Assembly: GCA_031291645.1 (NCBI GenBank)
Contig: JARLIQ010000112.1
Location: forward strand, 46,080 to 110,079
Direction: 5' to 3'
Source: Caulobacteraceae bacterium
GTDB taxonomy: Bacteria; Pseudomonadota; Alphaproteobacteria; Caulobacterales; Caulobacteraceae
Length of the DNA: 64,000 bases
Shown: piece by piece, positions 41,238 through 51,516 of the stretch
Layout of the letters: the number at the start of each line of letters is the position of its first letter
How positions within the stretch are numbered: position 1 is the stretch's first letter
The notes under the pieces: model-generated
Database searches by the model: none
Seen by the model: the letters and a program-made list of their open reading frames with translations, nothing else
Told to the model about the DNA's origin: nothing
Program-made: the position numbers and the translations under genes

Positions 41238-41702
41238 ATGCTCGCCACCCGCATCGTGCAATCCGTCCAACCCCTCGGCGCCGACGGACCGGCGCTCGCC
41301 CGCCTTTTGCAACAGGCCGGCCTCGGCAAGTCCGCCGTCCTGCGCGTCACCGGCCCGGCCGGCCTGACCGCGGCGCTGTGGCTGTGCCGCCACGGCTTCG
41401 AGCACGCCGCCTACGTCCACCCCAACTGGGTCGGGACCATGAGGTCGGCCGACGCGCTCGTCGTGCCGCACGCCTGCGCCAGCGAGGAGCTGGGCCGGCT
41501 GCTGCAGGACGGTGACTGCCTGCGCGAAGGCGGCGTGCTGATCGTGCAGACCGCGACCGACGCCCCGGCCAACGGCGTCGACGCCGTGTCCCTGCTGCTC
41601 GAAGCGCTGGGCTATCGGCTGGAACACCGGCTTTCCGACAAGGGCCGCGCCATCTGCGTCGCCCGGCGGCTGGGCGCGCCCGGCTACAGCAAGGCGGCGT
41701 AG
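41238..41702 (+). CDS. hypothetical protein, possibly a degenerate methyltransferase-like fold
   Basis: 154 aa ORF; LRVTGPAGLTAALWLCRHGFEHAAYVHPN... LREGGVLIVQT layout; family unsure. Confidence 0.6.
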   Translation: MLATRIVQSVQPLGADGPALARLLQQAGLGKSAVLRVTGPAGLTAALWLCRHGFEHAAYVHPNWVGTMRSADALVVPHACASEELGRLLQDGDCLREGGVLIVQTATDAPANGVDAVSLLLEALGYRLEHRLSDKGRAICVARRLGAPGYSKAA

Positions 41703-41704
41703 CG

Positions 41705-41956
41705 ATGGGCGCGGTCGAACGGCCGGCGCGCCTGGACCTTAGCCGGCTGGGCGCGGGGATCGGCTACCGGGAGACCGGCGATCCCTTCGCCGGGGAGATC
41801 GGCCTGCCCAATCCGCGCACCGGCCAATGCGCGCCGCGGGAGGCGGCGGCGCTGGGCGTCCTGATCGGGCGGCTCGGCGTCGCGCTGGTCGCGGCCTGGA
41901 GCGCGTTCCGCAAAAGTGGAACCGGTTTTGCGACGAGAACGCGCTCAAACTTTTGA
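41705..41956 (+). CDS. hypothetical protein, C-terminus encoded by a hairpin repeat
   Basis: 83 aa ORF right after the preceding stop; last residues SAFRKSGTGFATRTRSNF lie in the repeat at 41899-41946. Confidence 0.5.
   Translation: MGAVERPARLDLSRLGAGIGYRETGDPFAGEIGLPNPRTGQCAPREAAALGVLIGRLGVALVAAWSAFRKSGTGFATRTRSNF
41899..41946. repeat. Hairpin repeat element C
   Basis: GAGCGCGTTC / GAACGCGCTC (10 bp perfect) and CGCAAAA / TTTTGCG (7 bp perfect), centre GTGGAACCGG. Confidence 0.85.
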
Positions 41957-41977
41957 ATCTAGGGCGCGTGTCCGCGC

Positions 41978-42691
41978 TCAGAGCCCCTCGGCCAGCAGGG
42001 CGTTCGAGGCGGTCTCCAGCCGGTCCTGCAGGGTGCGCATGAACTCGGCCCGCTTCAGGCCGGCCGGGATCGGCTCCAGGAACTCGAACACGATGGTCCC
42101 CGGCTTGCGCAAGAAGCCGTGCGCCGGCCAGTGGACGCCGGTGTTCAGCGCCAGCAGCGTGCAGGGCATGTCCAGCTCGCGGTAGAGGGCGGCGACCCCG
42201 GGCTTGTAGTCGCCGGCCTCGCCGGGCTCGCCGCGGTGGCCTTCCGGGAAGATGACGATCTGGCGGTCGTGCTTCAGCCGGTCGCGGCTGTCGGCGACCA
42301 TCTTCTTCAGCGCCTTGGCCTGGCCTTCGCGGTCGATCACGATCATCCGCGACTTCCAGATGTACCAGCCGACGAAGGGGATGCGCATGAACTCCTTGCG
42401 GGAGATGAAGCAGCTGTCCGGCAGGAAGGCGAAGGCGCCGAAGATGTCGAACATGCACTGGTGCTTGGAGGCGATCAGCGCCGGGCCGGTTGGCAGGTGT
42501 TGGCGCCCGCGCACCTCGACCCTGACCCCGCAGATCAGCCGCAGCAGCAGGGTGACCACCCGGCCCCAGGCCCTCAGCGCCCAGGCGCAGGCGGCCCGCG
42601 GCATGACCAGCGTCGGAACCATCAGGAAGGCCGCGATCGTCGACCACAGATAGAACGCCGCCACGAACAGCAGCGACCGGAACCAGATCAT
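41978..42691 (-). CDS. 1-acyl-sn-glycerol-3-phosphate acyltransferase family (PlsC-like)
   Basis: ALIASKHQCMFDIF (HxxxxD-like), PDSCFISRKEFMRIPFVGWYI, IVIFPEGHRGEPGE. Confidence 0.9.
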   Translation of the reverse strand: MIWFRSLLFVAAFYLWSTIAAFLMVPTLVMPRAACAWALRAWGRVVTLLLRLICGVRVEVRGRQHLPTGPALIASKHQCMFDIFGAFAFLPDSCFISRKEFMRIPFVGWYIWKSRMIVIDREGQAKALKKMVADSRDRLKHDRQIVIFPEGHRGEPGEAGDYKPGVAALYRELDMPCTLLALNTGVHWPAHGFLRKPGTIVFEFLEPIPAGLKRAEFMRTLQDRLETASNALLAEGL

Positions 42692-43335
42692 CCCTTCCCC
42701 CCGCCAGGCGCGGGCGCGGCCTTCGCCGGCGCCGCCTGTCCGCCATGCTCCTTCGGCCCCAGACTGAACACCGCCTCGCGCGTCAGGATGGCCAGATACT
42801 TGGAATACTCGATCACCATCCGCCGCGCCCCGTCGCGGGTGCGCCACCAGTGGTCGGCGTCGACCTCCTCGCTGCGCACCGGATAGGGCGTCAGGGCCAC
42901 CCCCGGCATGGCCGCGCGCAGCTCCAGCATCGCCCGCGGGATGTGGAAGTCGGAGGTCACCACGATCAGCGAGCGATAGCCGTGCGCCCGCGCCCAGGCG
43001 GCCGTCTCGCGGGCGTTGCCGACCGTGTCGGTGGCGCTGAAGCCCAGGTCCACGCAGCAGTCGTAGTAGCGCCGCGTGGCCTTGGTGACGCCGCGGATGT
43101 CGGCGCGGCTGGCCTTCTGGTTCACGCCGGAGATCAGGGCGCGGTGCGCCTTGCCGATCTCCAGCAGATGGACGGCGGTGGTCAGCCGGGCGTTCGAGGC
43201 GCCGGTCAGCGCCACCACCCCGTCGGACACCGGCGGATCGTCGGCGGGCGTCGAGTCGGCCACCCGCGAGGCGAAGGCCAAGAGCCCGACCGCCCAGAGG
43301 CCGATGAGGATCAGGAGCAGGGCCGCGCTCTTCAT
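42688..43335 (-). CDS. YdcF/DUF218 family protein
   Basis: VVALTGASNARL, ATDTVGNARETAAWARAHGYRSLIVVTSDFHIPRAMLEL. Confidence 0.88.
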   Translation of the reverse strand: MKSAALLLILIGLWAVGLLAFASRVADSTPADDPPVSDGVVALTGASNARLTTAVHLLEIGKAHRALISGVNQKASRADIRGVTKATRRYYDCCVDLGFSATDTVGNARETAAWARAHGYRSLIVVTSDFHIPRAMLELRAAMPGVALTPYPVRSEEVDADHWWRTRDGARRMVIEYSKYLAILTREAVFSLGPKEHGGQAAPAKAAPAPGGGKG

Positions 43336-44243
43336 GTCGTCTCCCCCAGCAGGCGCAGCGCCGTCGCCCGCGCCGCCAAGGCCGCCACCAGCGCCGCGAT
43401 CAGGGGGCAGGCCGGTAGCACCATCAGGTCGCTCCAGGCCAGAGGCAAGACCGGGGTCAGCCCCTGGCCGCCGCCGGCCAGCCGGGCCAGGGCCGCGAGC
43501 GCCGCCGCGCCGCCCGCCCCGAACAGGCCCGCCAGCGCCGCCATGCGCGCGAAGCGGACCACGAACAGGTCGGCGATGAAGCCGTCCTCGGCCCCGGCCA
43601 GGTGCAGCACGCTGACCACGTCGCCGCGGGCGGCGAGGCCCGCCCGGGTGGCGAACACGATGACCGCGGCGGCGGCGGCGGCGATCAGGGTGGCGACGGC
43701 GATGGCGGCCGCGCGGGCGATGGCGGCGGCCCTCAGCACGTCCTTCAGCCACAGGCTGTGGTCGTCGACGGTGGCGTCGATCCCGGCGGCCTTGAGCGCA
43801 CGGTCCATGTCGGCGGCGCTGGCCGGCGACCTGGAGTCCAGGTCGACGCTGACCAGGCGGGGCACCGGCAGGTCCTTCAGGATGTCGTCCTTGCCCAGCC
43901 ACGGCTCGAGCAGGGCGTCGGCCTTCTCGCGCTCCAGGGCGTCGGCCTCGACCACGCCCCTGACCCCGGCCAGGGTCTCGGCGGCGCGGGCGGCGGCGGA
44001 ATCGGCGGTCTCGTCCGCCCGCGGCCGCACCACCACCGTCGCCGAGCCGGTCAGCTCGCCGCGCCAGCCGCTGGCCGCCCGGTCCGCGCCCAGGGCGGCG
44101 ACCACGGCGAGGCAGGCCAGGAAGCACAGGGTGGCGACCACGAACACCAGCGCCCCGTCGCGCGCGTCCCGGGGGGGCAGCAGGGGCGCGGCGCGCCGGC
44201 GGCGGGCGGCGGGCGGGACGGTCCGGGCGGCGGGCTCGCTCAT
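43332..44243 (-). CDS. ftsX: cell division protein FtsX (permease)
   Basis: FtsX-like N-terminal TM, LTGSATVVVRP extracellular segment, downstream of ftsE with 4-bp overlap. Confidence 0.85.
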   Translation of the reverse strand: MSEPAARTVPPAARRRRAAPLLPPRDARDGALVFVVATLCFLACLAVVAALGADRAASGWRGELTGSATVVVRPRADETADSAAARAAETLAGVRGVVEADALEREKADALLEPWLGKDDILKDLPVPRLVSVDLDSRSPASAADMDRALKAAGIDATVDDHSLWLKDVLRAAAIARAAAIAVATLIAAAAAAVIVFATRAGLAARGDVVSVLHLAGAEDGFIADLFVVRFARMAALAGLFGAGGAAALAALARLAGGGQGLTPVLPLAWSDLMVLPACPLIAALVAALAARATALRLLGETT

Positions 44244-44944
44244 AGGGGCCTCGCCGGCGCGATGCGTTCCAGCCGCCCGCCTTCCAGGTGCAGGATCGCC
44301 CGGCCGGAGCCGGCGACCAGGGCCTCGTCGTGGCTGGCGATCAGCACCGTGGTGCCCAGCCGGTTCAGCTCGACGAACAGGCGCAGGATGCGCAGCGCCA
44401 TCTCGTGGTCCACGTCGCCGGTCGGCTCGTCGGCCAGCAGGATCTCCGGCCGGTTGACCACCGCGCGGGCGATCGCCAGCCGTTGCTGCTCGCCGCCGGA
44501 CAGGGCCTGGGGATAGGCGTCCATCCGCTCGCCCAGACCCACCCAGGTCAGCAGCTCGGCCACGTCGCCCGCATAGTCGGCCGGCTTGCGGCCGGCCAGC
44601 CGCAGGGGCAGGGCGACGTTGTCGAAGGCGTTCAGGTGCTCCAGCAGGCGCTTGTCCTGCAGCACCACCCCGATCCTGCGCCGCATCATCGGCAACTGGC
44701 GGCGCTTGAGGCTGGCGACGTCGGCGCCGAACAGGCTGATCAGCCCGCGGCTCGGCTTCAGCGCCAGGTGGATCAGGCGCAGCAGCGAGGTCTTGCCGGC
44801 GCCGGAGGCCCCGGTCAGGAAATGGAACGAGCCGGGCGCCAGTTCGAAGGTCAGGTCCCTCAGCACCTCGGGCGAGCGGCCATAGCGCAGGCCGACGCCG
44901 TCGAAGCGGACCACGGGGGCGTCATCGGGCGCGGCGTCGGTCAT
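44240..44944 (-). CDS. ftsE: cell division ATP-binding protein FtsE
   Basis: GASGAGKTSLLRLIHLALKPSRG, LSGGEQQRLAIARAVVNRPEILLADEPTGDVD. Confidence 0.92.
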   Translation of the reverse strand: MTDAAPDDAPVVRFDGVGLRYGRSPEVLRDLTFELAPGSFHFLTGASGAGKTSLLRLIHLALKPSRGLISLFGADVASLKRRQLPMMRRRIGVVLQDKRLLEHLNAFDNVALPLRLAGRKPADYAGDVAELLTWVGLGERMDAYPQALSGGEQQRLAIARAVVNRPEILLADEPTGDVDHEMALRILRLFVELNRLGTTVLIASHDEALVAGSGRAILHLEGGRLERIAPARPL

Positions 44945-45055
44945 CGGCGGGTCGGCGGCGTGGGCTCGGAGGGACGGACGTCGGCGGTTCTGGACATGCG
45001 GGCCGAAATCGGCGACCTCGACAAGGAGGGCGCTCATGCATCCGATTCGCCGGCC

Positions 45056-45985
45056 ATGATACTGACCTGTCCCGACTGCGCCACCCGCTATGTTGTGGAC
45101 GACCAACGCATCGGCCCGCAAGGGCGCGCGGTGCGTTGCGCGGCTTGCGGCGCGCGCTGGACGGCGATGCCGGAAGAGCCGCTGGACCTTGCGCCCGAGT
45201 CGCCGGCGCCGCCCGAGCCGGCCGAGCCCGCGCTGGCCTTCATGCCCGATCCCGAGCCGGAGGCGGCCGAACCCGCCGCCGAACCCCCCGCCGAACCCAG
45301 GCCGGCGGCCGCCGACGAGCTGCCGCGCGCCTTCCGCGAACGGGCCCAGACCGAGAAGAAGGTCCGCCAGGCCGCCGCCACCGGCGCGATCTGGGCCGGG
45401 ATGCTGGGCGTCCTCGTGCTGCTGATCGGGGCCGCGGTGGTCATGCGTCAGGATGTCGCGCGCCTGTGGCCGCGCACGGCCGGGGCCTACGCCATGGTCG
45501 GCCTGCCGGTGAACCTGGTGGGGCTGGCGATCGAGAACCAGCGCGCCCAGCCGGCGCTGAAGGACGGCCACGCCGCGGTGGTGGTGTCGGGCGTCCTGCG
45601 CAACGTGTGGGGCCGGCCCGTGGCCGCCCCGGCCCTGCGCATCAGCCTGCTCAACCCCCAGGGCAAGGCCGTGCTGGTCAAGATCGCCGATCCCGGCGGC
45701 GCGCGCATCCCGCCGGGCGAGGTGCGGCGCTTCTCCATCGACGTGCTCGACCCGCCGGTCAGCGCCACGGACGTGGAGATCGCCTTCGTGCTCGGCGGCG
45801 CGCGGCCCAAGGGCGCCCTGTCCGCCGCCGCCCCGCCGCAGGCCGCGCCCAGCGCGCCCGACCTGCGCGGGCCGACCAGCATCGCCCCCATCACCGGCGC
45901 CCGCGACGCCCAGCCGGTCCAGTCCGGCTCGCCCTACGCCACCCCGGCGGCGGGGAACAATCCGGGGATGGACACGGCGGGATAG
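45056..45985 (+). CDS. zinc-ribbon (MJ0042-type) / DUF3426 membrane protein
   Basis: MILTCPDCATRYVVDDQRIGPQGRAVRCAACGARW; central TM. Confidence 0.87.
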   Translation: MILTCPDCATRYVVDDQRIGPQGRAVRCAACGARWTAMPEEPLDLAPESPAPPEPAEPALAFMPDPEPEAAEPAAEPPAEPRPAAADELPRAFRERAQTEKKVRQAAATGAIWAGMLGVLVLLIGAAVVMRQDVARLWPRTAGAYAMVGLPVNLVGLAIENQRAQPALKDGHAAVVVSGVLRNVWGRPVAAPALRISLLNPQGKAVLVKIADPGGARIPPGEVRRFSIDVLDPPVSATDVEIAFVLGGARPKGALSAAAPPQAAPSAPDLRGPTSIAPITGARDAQPVQSGSPYATPAAGNNPGMDTAG

Positions 45986-46010
45986 CCGCCCGGACCGACT
46001 CTGAGCGGGT

Positions 46011-47240
46011 CTAGGCGATGATCGTGTCGGACAGGGCGCGACGCGGGCTGGCGGACGCGGGGTGGGAACAGACGCCGGCCCGGAACGAAAACGTCGCCTG
46101 CCAGTCGGGCGATCCGGTGAGGGCCGCCAGCCGCCGTTCCCATTCGTCGCCACGGCCGAGGCTCCGATCGCGGTCGACCATCTCCATGGGCTGGTTCAGG
46201 GGCTGCAGGGCGACGCCCGCATCCGCCGCGGCAAGGTGGATGCGCTGCCAGAGCCGCCCGACCGCCATCGCGGCCGCACGGTCGTAGCGGTCCCGCACGG
46301 CGATGAGGCCGGTCAGTGGCGCGGAGGCCAGCTGGGAATCCCGCGTCTGCGCGAGCCAGGCGTCATGCTTGACCTTGGGGGGCAGCGGCAGGGCGCCGGC
46401 CAGCAGCCGGTTCATCGGTGACAGCCCGGCCACCGCCAGCGTGGGCCCGCTGCGATATTTTTCGATCTCCGCGTCGTCGCCCCGGAACCAGCGATCGCTG
46501 TCGGCGATCATCGCCGCGTCCGAGATGATCGCCTTCGTCGCGTCGATCACGACGGAATCGTAGCCCGTGCGCCCGGCGCCCTCGTCGAACAGGAACAGTC
46601 GCACGCCCGGGTCGCCGGATGGCGCGGCGAGCGTGTCGCGCCAGGCCCTCGGCGGCGGCCGGCGGCGGTCATAGGGGAAGCGGTTGGTGTGGCGGCGCGG
46701 AATGGCGTGGTAGGCGGACGAGGGGGACTGGGGCGACTCCAGCCGGGTCAGGCGGACCGTGGCCGCGTGCGCGGGGCCGTGGCGGTCCTTGAGGTCGAGC
46801 ACCGAGCCGGGGATCGTCTCGATCTCGGCGCCGTATCCGTTGGCCGGGGCGGCGAGGGCCATGTTCTCCAGGGCGCAGCCCAGGCCGATGTGCATCTCGC
46901 GCAGGAAGGGGTCCATGGCGCCCAGGTTGCGCGAGGTGTCGGCGAAGACCTCGATCGAACCTTCCTGGACGTGGAACAGCCAGGGCTGGGTGTCGTGCGG
47001 GTTGGCGGCCAGCACCCCGGCGGCCACCAGCGCCAGGGGAGAACCGCGTACGGCCGGGTCGTTCCAGAGCGCCCAGGGCGCATAGGCCGGTCCCGGTCGG
47101 GCCACCGAGCAGGCGGCGGTGATCAGGCCGCCCGACGCGACGAACACCGTGGTCCCGCCCGCGCCCAGAAAGCCGCGCCGCGTCGACGCCCGGCAGGCGG
47201 GCCCCGCCGCGACGGGATGGAATGTCGGGATTTCGGCCAT
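46011..47240 (-). CDS. Acg-like nitroreductase-family protein with Tat-like signal
   Basis: STRRGFLGAGGTTVFVASGG; NPHDTQPWLFHV; RRHTNRFPYD. Confidence 0.82.
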   Translation of the reverse strand: MAEIPTFHPVAAGPACRASTRRGFLGAGGTTVFVASGGLITAACSVARPGPAYAPWALWNDPAVRGSPLALVAAGVLAANPHDTQPWLFHVQEGSIEVFADTSRNLGAMDPFLREMHIGLGCALENMALAAPANGYGAEIETIPGSVLDLKDRHGPAHAATVRLTRLESPQSPSSAYHAIPRRHTNRFPYDRRRPPPRAWRDTLAAPSGDPGVRLFLFDEGAGRTGYDSVVIDATKAIISDAAMIADSDRWFRGDDAEIEKYRSGPTLAVAGLSPMNRLLAGALPLPPKVKHDAWLAQTRDSQLASAPLTGLIAVRDRYDRAAAMAVGRLWQRIHLAAADAGVALQPLNQPMEMVDRDRSLGRGDEWERRLAALTGSPDWQATFSFRAGVCSHPASASPRRALSDTIIA

Positions 47241-47328
47241 GTCGCTCGCCTCCGCAGGCCGGCACTGTGCGGCAGGCGCGGACGATACGCGACCGGCTAA
47301 AGCCGTTTGGCCGATATACGGCGCCAGC

Positions 47329-48603
47329 CTAAAGCCAGGGCGCCAGCGGCTCGCGCGCCAGCATTTCCTCGTAGGTCGGCCTCGGGCGCACCACGGCGTA
47401 CTGGTCGCCGCGCACCAGCACCTCGGGCGCGAGCGGGCGGGTATTGTATTCGCTGCCCATCGTCGCGCCGTAGGCGCCGGCCGACATGAAGGCCACGAGG
47501 TCGCCGCTGGCCAGCCGCGGCAGGGGGCGGCCGCGGGCGAAGGTGTCGCCGGTCTCGCAGACCGGGCCCACCACGTCGTAGGCCTCGACCGCCGCGTCCG
47601 CGGCCGGCGGGCGCACGGGCTGGATGTCGTGGTAGGCGTCGTACATGGCCGGGCGGATCAGGTCGTTCATCGCCGCGTCCAGCACCAGGAAGCGCTGGCC
47701 TTCGGGCCGGTCGTGGACGTGGATCACCCGGCTGACCAACACCCCGGCGTTGGCCGCGATCACCCGGCCCGGCTCGAAGGCCAGGCCCACGTCGAGGTCG
47801 CCCAGGGTGCGGCGGATCATGGCCGCGAAGTCCGACGGCGCGGGGGGCTCGGGCTGGTTGAAGTAGGGCACGCCCAGCCCGCCGCCCAGGTCCAGCCGGT
47901 CGACGGCCAGGCCCTCGGCGCGCAGCCGCTCGACCAGGGCCCGCATCTTGCCGAAGGCGGCCTCCAGGGGCTCGAGGCTGGTGATCTGGCTGCCGATGTG
48001 ACAGGCCACGCCCACCGGGCGCAGGCCGGCGTTGTTCGAGGCGCGGGCGTAGAGCCGCTCGGCCTCGGCCATGGAGACGCCGAACTTGTTGTCGGCCTTG
48101 CCGGTGGCGATCTTGGCGTGGCCGCCGGCCGAGACGTCCGGATTGACCCGGATGGCGATCTGGGCGCGCGCGCCCTTGTCGGCGGCGATGCGGGCCAGCC
48201 GCTCCAGCTCGGGCTCGGACTCGACGTTGATCTCGGCCACCCCGACGTCGATGGCGAAGGCGAGTTCGGCCGAGGTCTTGCCGACGCCGGAGAGGACGAT
48301 CCGCTCGGGCGGCACGCCGGCGGCCAGCGCGCGGCGCACCTCGCCCTCCGAGACGGTGTCGGCCCCGGCGCCGAGGTCGGCCAGGGTCTTGAGCACCGAG
48401 AGATTACTGTTGGCCTTGACCGCATAGGCGATCAGCGGCTCGCCGCGGCCGAGGCCGGCCATGGCGTCGCGGAAGACGGTGAAATGCCGTTCGAGCGTGG
48501 CGGTCGAATAGACGTAGACGGGCGTGCCGACCGCCTCGGCGATGCGGGACAGGGGCACGCCCTCGCAGGCGAGTTCGCCGTCCCGAACTTCGAAGTGGTT
48601 CAT
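47329..48603 (-). CDS. lysA: diaminopimelate decarboxylase
   Basis: YAVKANSNLSVLKTL, HIGSQITS, LDLGGGLGVPY, GPVCETGDTF. Confidence 0.95.
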   Translation of the reverse strand: MNHFEVRDGELACEGVPLSRIAEAVGTPVYVYSTATLERHFTVFRDAMAGLGRGEPLIAYAVKANSNLSVLKTLADLGAGADTVSEGEVRRALAAGVPPERIVLSGVGKTSAELAFAIDVGVAEINVESEPELERLARIAADKGARAQIAIRVNPDVSAGGHAKIATGKADNKFGVSMAEAERLYARASNNAGLRPVGVACHIGSQITSLEPLEAAFGKMRALVERLRAEGLAVDRLDLGGGLGVPYFNQPEPPAPSDFAAMIRRTLGDLDVGLAFEPGRVIAANAGVLVSRVIHVHDRPEGQRFLVLDAAMNDLIRPAMYDAYHDIQPVRPPAADAAVEAYDVVGPVCETGDTFARGRPLPRLASGDLVAFMSAGAYGATMGSEYNTRPLAPEVLVRGDQYAVVRPRPTYEEMLAREPLAPWL

Positions 48604-48926
48604 TGATCGGGCGTGGTCGTCGAACCGGAACCGGGCGTTTGCGGGGCCGGGCCGAGGGGATCGGTGCGGCCGGTCAGCGGCGGCGCAAAGGGCGCCTGGG
48701 TCGGGGCCTGGGAGGCCGGGTCGAGCAGGGAATTGCTCTGCTGCGAGCGGGCGGCGGCGGCGCGGGCGCGGGCCGCGGCCTCCGCGTCGCGCTTGGCCTG
48801 GTAGTCGGCCTTGGCCTTGGCCCCGTAGAGCGGCGCGGGCTGTTCCAGATCGCCGGTCTTGCCGCAGCCGGCGAGGGCGGCGGCGGACGTCAGCAAGAGG
48901 GCCAGGACGAGGGGGCGCACGGTCAT
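48600..48926 (-). CDS. small lipoprotein (LptM-like)
   Basis: Lipobox [18 protein letters not shown] between argH and lysA. Confidence 0.8.
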   Translation of the reverse strand: MTVRPLVLALLLTSAAALAGCGKTGDLEQPAPLYGAKAKADYQAKRDAEAAARARAAAARSQQSNSLLDPASQAPTQAPFAPPLTGRTDPLGPAPQTPGSGSTTTPDQ

Positions 48927-50362
48927 CGCAGTTGATCCTTCCAGCGCGCGATCTGTGCTCGGACCTGGGCGGGCGCGGTTCCGCCGTAACTGGTTCGGCT
49001 GGCGGCCGAGGCTTCGGGCGTCAGCACCTTGTAGACCTCTGAGGTAATCCTGGGCTCGATCGCCTGCAACTCATCCAGCGGCAGACTCGCAAGTTCTTCC
49101 AGTCCCATGGACTCGGCCCGCTTGACCGCCGCGCCGGTCACGTGGTGCGCGTCGCGGAACGGCATGTCGAGCGCGCGCACCAGCCAGTCGGCGAAATCGG
49201 TCGCGGTCGAGAAGGCGCCGCCCGCCGCCGCCGCCATCCGCGTGGCGTTCGGCTCGAGGTCGGCGACCATGCCGGCCATGGCGTTCAGCGACAGCTCCAG
49301 CGCGTCGAACGCCTCGAAGGTGGGGACCTTGTCCTCCTGCATGTCCTTCGAATAGGTCATCGGCAGGCCCTTCATCACCACCGTCAGGGCGGTGAGCGAG
49401 CCGAGCACCCGCCCGACCTTGGCGCGCACCAGCTCGGCCGCGTCGGGATTGCGCTTCTGCGGCATGATCGACGAGCCGGTGGTGAAGGCGTCCGACAGCT
49501 TGATGAAGCCGAACTGCGGGGTGGCCCACAGCACGATCTCCTCGGCCAGGCGCGACAGGTGGGTGGCGCAGATGCTGGCCGCCGACAGGGCCTCCAGCGC
49601 GAAGTCGCGCGCCGCCACGCTGTCCATCGAATTGGCGGTCGGGCCGTCGAAGCCCAGGGCCTGGGCCACGCCGTGCCGGTCGATCGGGAAGGGCGAGCCG
49701 GCCAGGGCGGCCGACCCCAGCGGGCACTGGTTCATCCGCTCGCGCGCGTCGAAGAAGCGGCTTGCGTCGCGGCCGAACATCTCGACATAGGCCATCAGAT
49801 GGTGGCCGAAGGTCACCGGCTGGGCGGGCTGCAGGTGGGTGAAGCCGGGCATCAGGGTGTCGGCGTGGGCCTCGGCCTTGGCCAGGAGGGCGCGCTGCAG
49901 GGCGCGGACCTGGCCGACCGAGCGGTCGCAGGCGGCGCGCACCCACATGCGGAAGTCGAGCGCCACCTGGTCGTTGCGCGAGCGGGCGGTGTGCAGCCGG
50001 CCGGCGGCCGGGCCGATCAGCTCCCTCAGCCGCGCCTCGACGTTCATGTGGATGTCTTCGAACTCGTCGCGGAACGGGAAGGTCCCGTCGGCCATCTCGG
50101 CCTCGATCCGCTTCAGTCCGTCTTGGATCGCGGCGGCGTCGGCCGGGGCGATCAGGCCGCGTTCGGCCAGCATGGCGGCGTGGGCGCGCGAGCCGCGGAT
50201 GTCCTCGGCGGCCAGGCGCTTGTCGAAACCGATCGAGACGTTGATCGCCTGCATCAGGTCCGCCGGCTTGACGGAGAAGCGTCCGCCCCACATGGACTGG
50301 CCGGTGTTGGAAGACGGGTCCGGCTCCGGCCCGGACGGCGCGTGCGTAGAGGCCTTGGTCAT
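48923..50362 (-). CDS. argH: argininosuccinate lyase
   Basis: [44 protein letters not shown]. Confidence 0.96.
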   Translation of the reverse strand: MTKASTHAPSGPEPDPSSNTGQSMWGGRFSVKPADLMQAINVSIGFDKRLAAEDIRGSRAHAAMLAERGLIAPADAAAIQDGLKRIEAEMADGTFPFRDEFEDIHMNVEARLRELIGPAAGRLHTARSRNDQVALDFRMWVRAACDRSVGQVRALQRALLAKAEAHADTLMPGFTHLQPAQPVTFGHHLMAYVEMFGRDASRFFDARERMNQCPLGSAALAGSPFPIDRHGVAQALGFDGPTANSMDSVAARDFALEALSAASICATHLSRLAEEIVLWATPQFGFIKLSDAFTTGSSIMPQKRNPDAAELVRAKVGRVLGSLTALTVVMKGLPMTYSKDMQEDKVPTFEAFDALELSLNAMAGMVADLEPNATRMAAAAGGAFSTATDFADWLVRALDMPFRDAHHVTGAAVKRAESMGLEELASLPLDELQAIEPRITSEVYKVLTPEASAASRTSYGGTAPAQVRAQIARWKDQLR

Positions 50363-50990
50363 GAACGAAGTCCACGGAACTCAGGTGAAGGGCGGACCCA
50401 GGCGCGGGCTTGCGGCCTATGCGCTCTGGAGCGTCGCCCTGATCGGCGTCGCGGCGGTTCTATACGTCATCGTCGCCTCGCTCAGCAAACCGGGGAGCGG
50501 GCCGGTCGACCTCAAATCGCTGGCCCACGGCGACATGGCCAGCCTGGAGGTCAGCGCCAAGGCGTCGCCGCCGCCCGACACCCCGATCCTCGACGCCGCC
50601 GGCCATACGCTGAAGGCGTCGGACCTGAAGGCGCCGGTGGTGGTGGTGAACCTCTGGGCCACCTGGTGCGCGCCCTGCGTGAAGGAGATGCCGACTCTGG
50701 CCAAGCTGCAGGCGGCCTATCCCGGGCGGGTGCTGGTCGCGCCGATCAGCATGGACCGGCTGGCCGACCGGGAGAAGGCGCGGGCCTTCATCGCCGAGCA
50801 CCCGCCGCTGGCCTTCTACCAGGACCCGAAGTACGCCCTGGCCTTCGCCCTCGAGCCGCCGGCCGAGGGTTTCCCGACGACGGTGATCTACGATCGCAAG
50901 GGTCACGAGCGGGCCCGGCTGGCCGGCGGCGCCGACTGGAGCGGACCGGACGCGCGCGCCGTGGTGGACGCCCTGCTGAAGGAACATTGA
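50361..50990 (+). CDS. TlpA-like thiol:disulfide oxidoreductase
   Basis: N-terminal [27 protein letters not shown]. Confidence 0.93.
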   Translation: MNEVHGTQVKGGPRRGLAAYALWSVALIGVAAVLYVIVASLSKPGSGPVDLKSLAHGDMASLEVSAKASPPPDTPILDAAGHTLKASDLKAPVVVVNLWATWCAPCVKEMPTLAKLQAAYPGRVLVAPISMDRLADREKARAFIAEHPPLAFYQDPKYALAFALEPPAEGFPTTVIYDRKGHERARLAGGADWSGPDARAVVDALLKEH

Positions 50991-51235
50991 TCGTCCTGCG
51001 ACCCACGGTCGAGCCACGCGGATGTGATCGGACGGGCCTTTGCCGGGCCTGGAGCGGCAAGCGTTTTGTGTTGACCTCGCCAAAGACGGGAGGCACTTAG
51101 TTTGGGCAATCCGATCTCTTGGCTGCCGCCGGGCGACCTCGCTCTAACGAACTAGCCGACACCAGATTTGCGATTGTCACGGGATGACCGTCTCGGCGGC
51201 GCCCGCAACTGGAACGGCTTTCAAGGAACGAAAGT

Positions 51236-51439
51236 ATGCCCAACGGCACCGTAAAGTGGTTCAACACCACAAAAGGCTATGGCTTCATTCAACCGGAAGG
51301 CGGCGGCAAGGATGTGTTCGTGCACATCTCCGCGGTCGAGCGGGCGGGGCTTCGCAGCCTCAATGAAGGCCAGCAAGTCAGCTACGAGCTGAAGGACGAA
51401 CGCGGCAAGACCGCGGCCGTCAACCTCAAGGCGGTCTAG
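51236..51439 (+). CDS. cold-shock protein (CspA family)
   Basis: [36 protein letters not shown]. Confidence 0.97.
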   Translation: MPNGTVKWFNTTKGYGFIQPEGGGKDVFVHISAVERAGLRSLNEGQQVSYELKDERGKTAAVNLKAV

Positions 51440-51466
51440 GCCAGGAGGCCCGGGCTGAAAAGGTTT

Positions 51467-51506
51467 TCGGGCGCCGGTTCGATTGAACCGGCGCCCGATC
51501 GCTTTT
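51467..51506 (+). terminator. intrinsic terminator after the csp gene
   Basis: 14-bp perfect stem TCGGGCGCCGGTTC-gatt-GAACCGGCGCCCGA followed by TCGCTTTT. Confidence 0.85.
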
Positions 51507-51516
51507 GGGCAATCCG

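Noticed and set aside
49142-51100. 652-aa plus-strand ORF across argH and the TlpA-like gene
   Set aside because: Antisense to argH then out of frame with the thioredoxin-like WCAPC frame; shadow ORF
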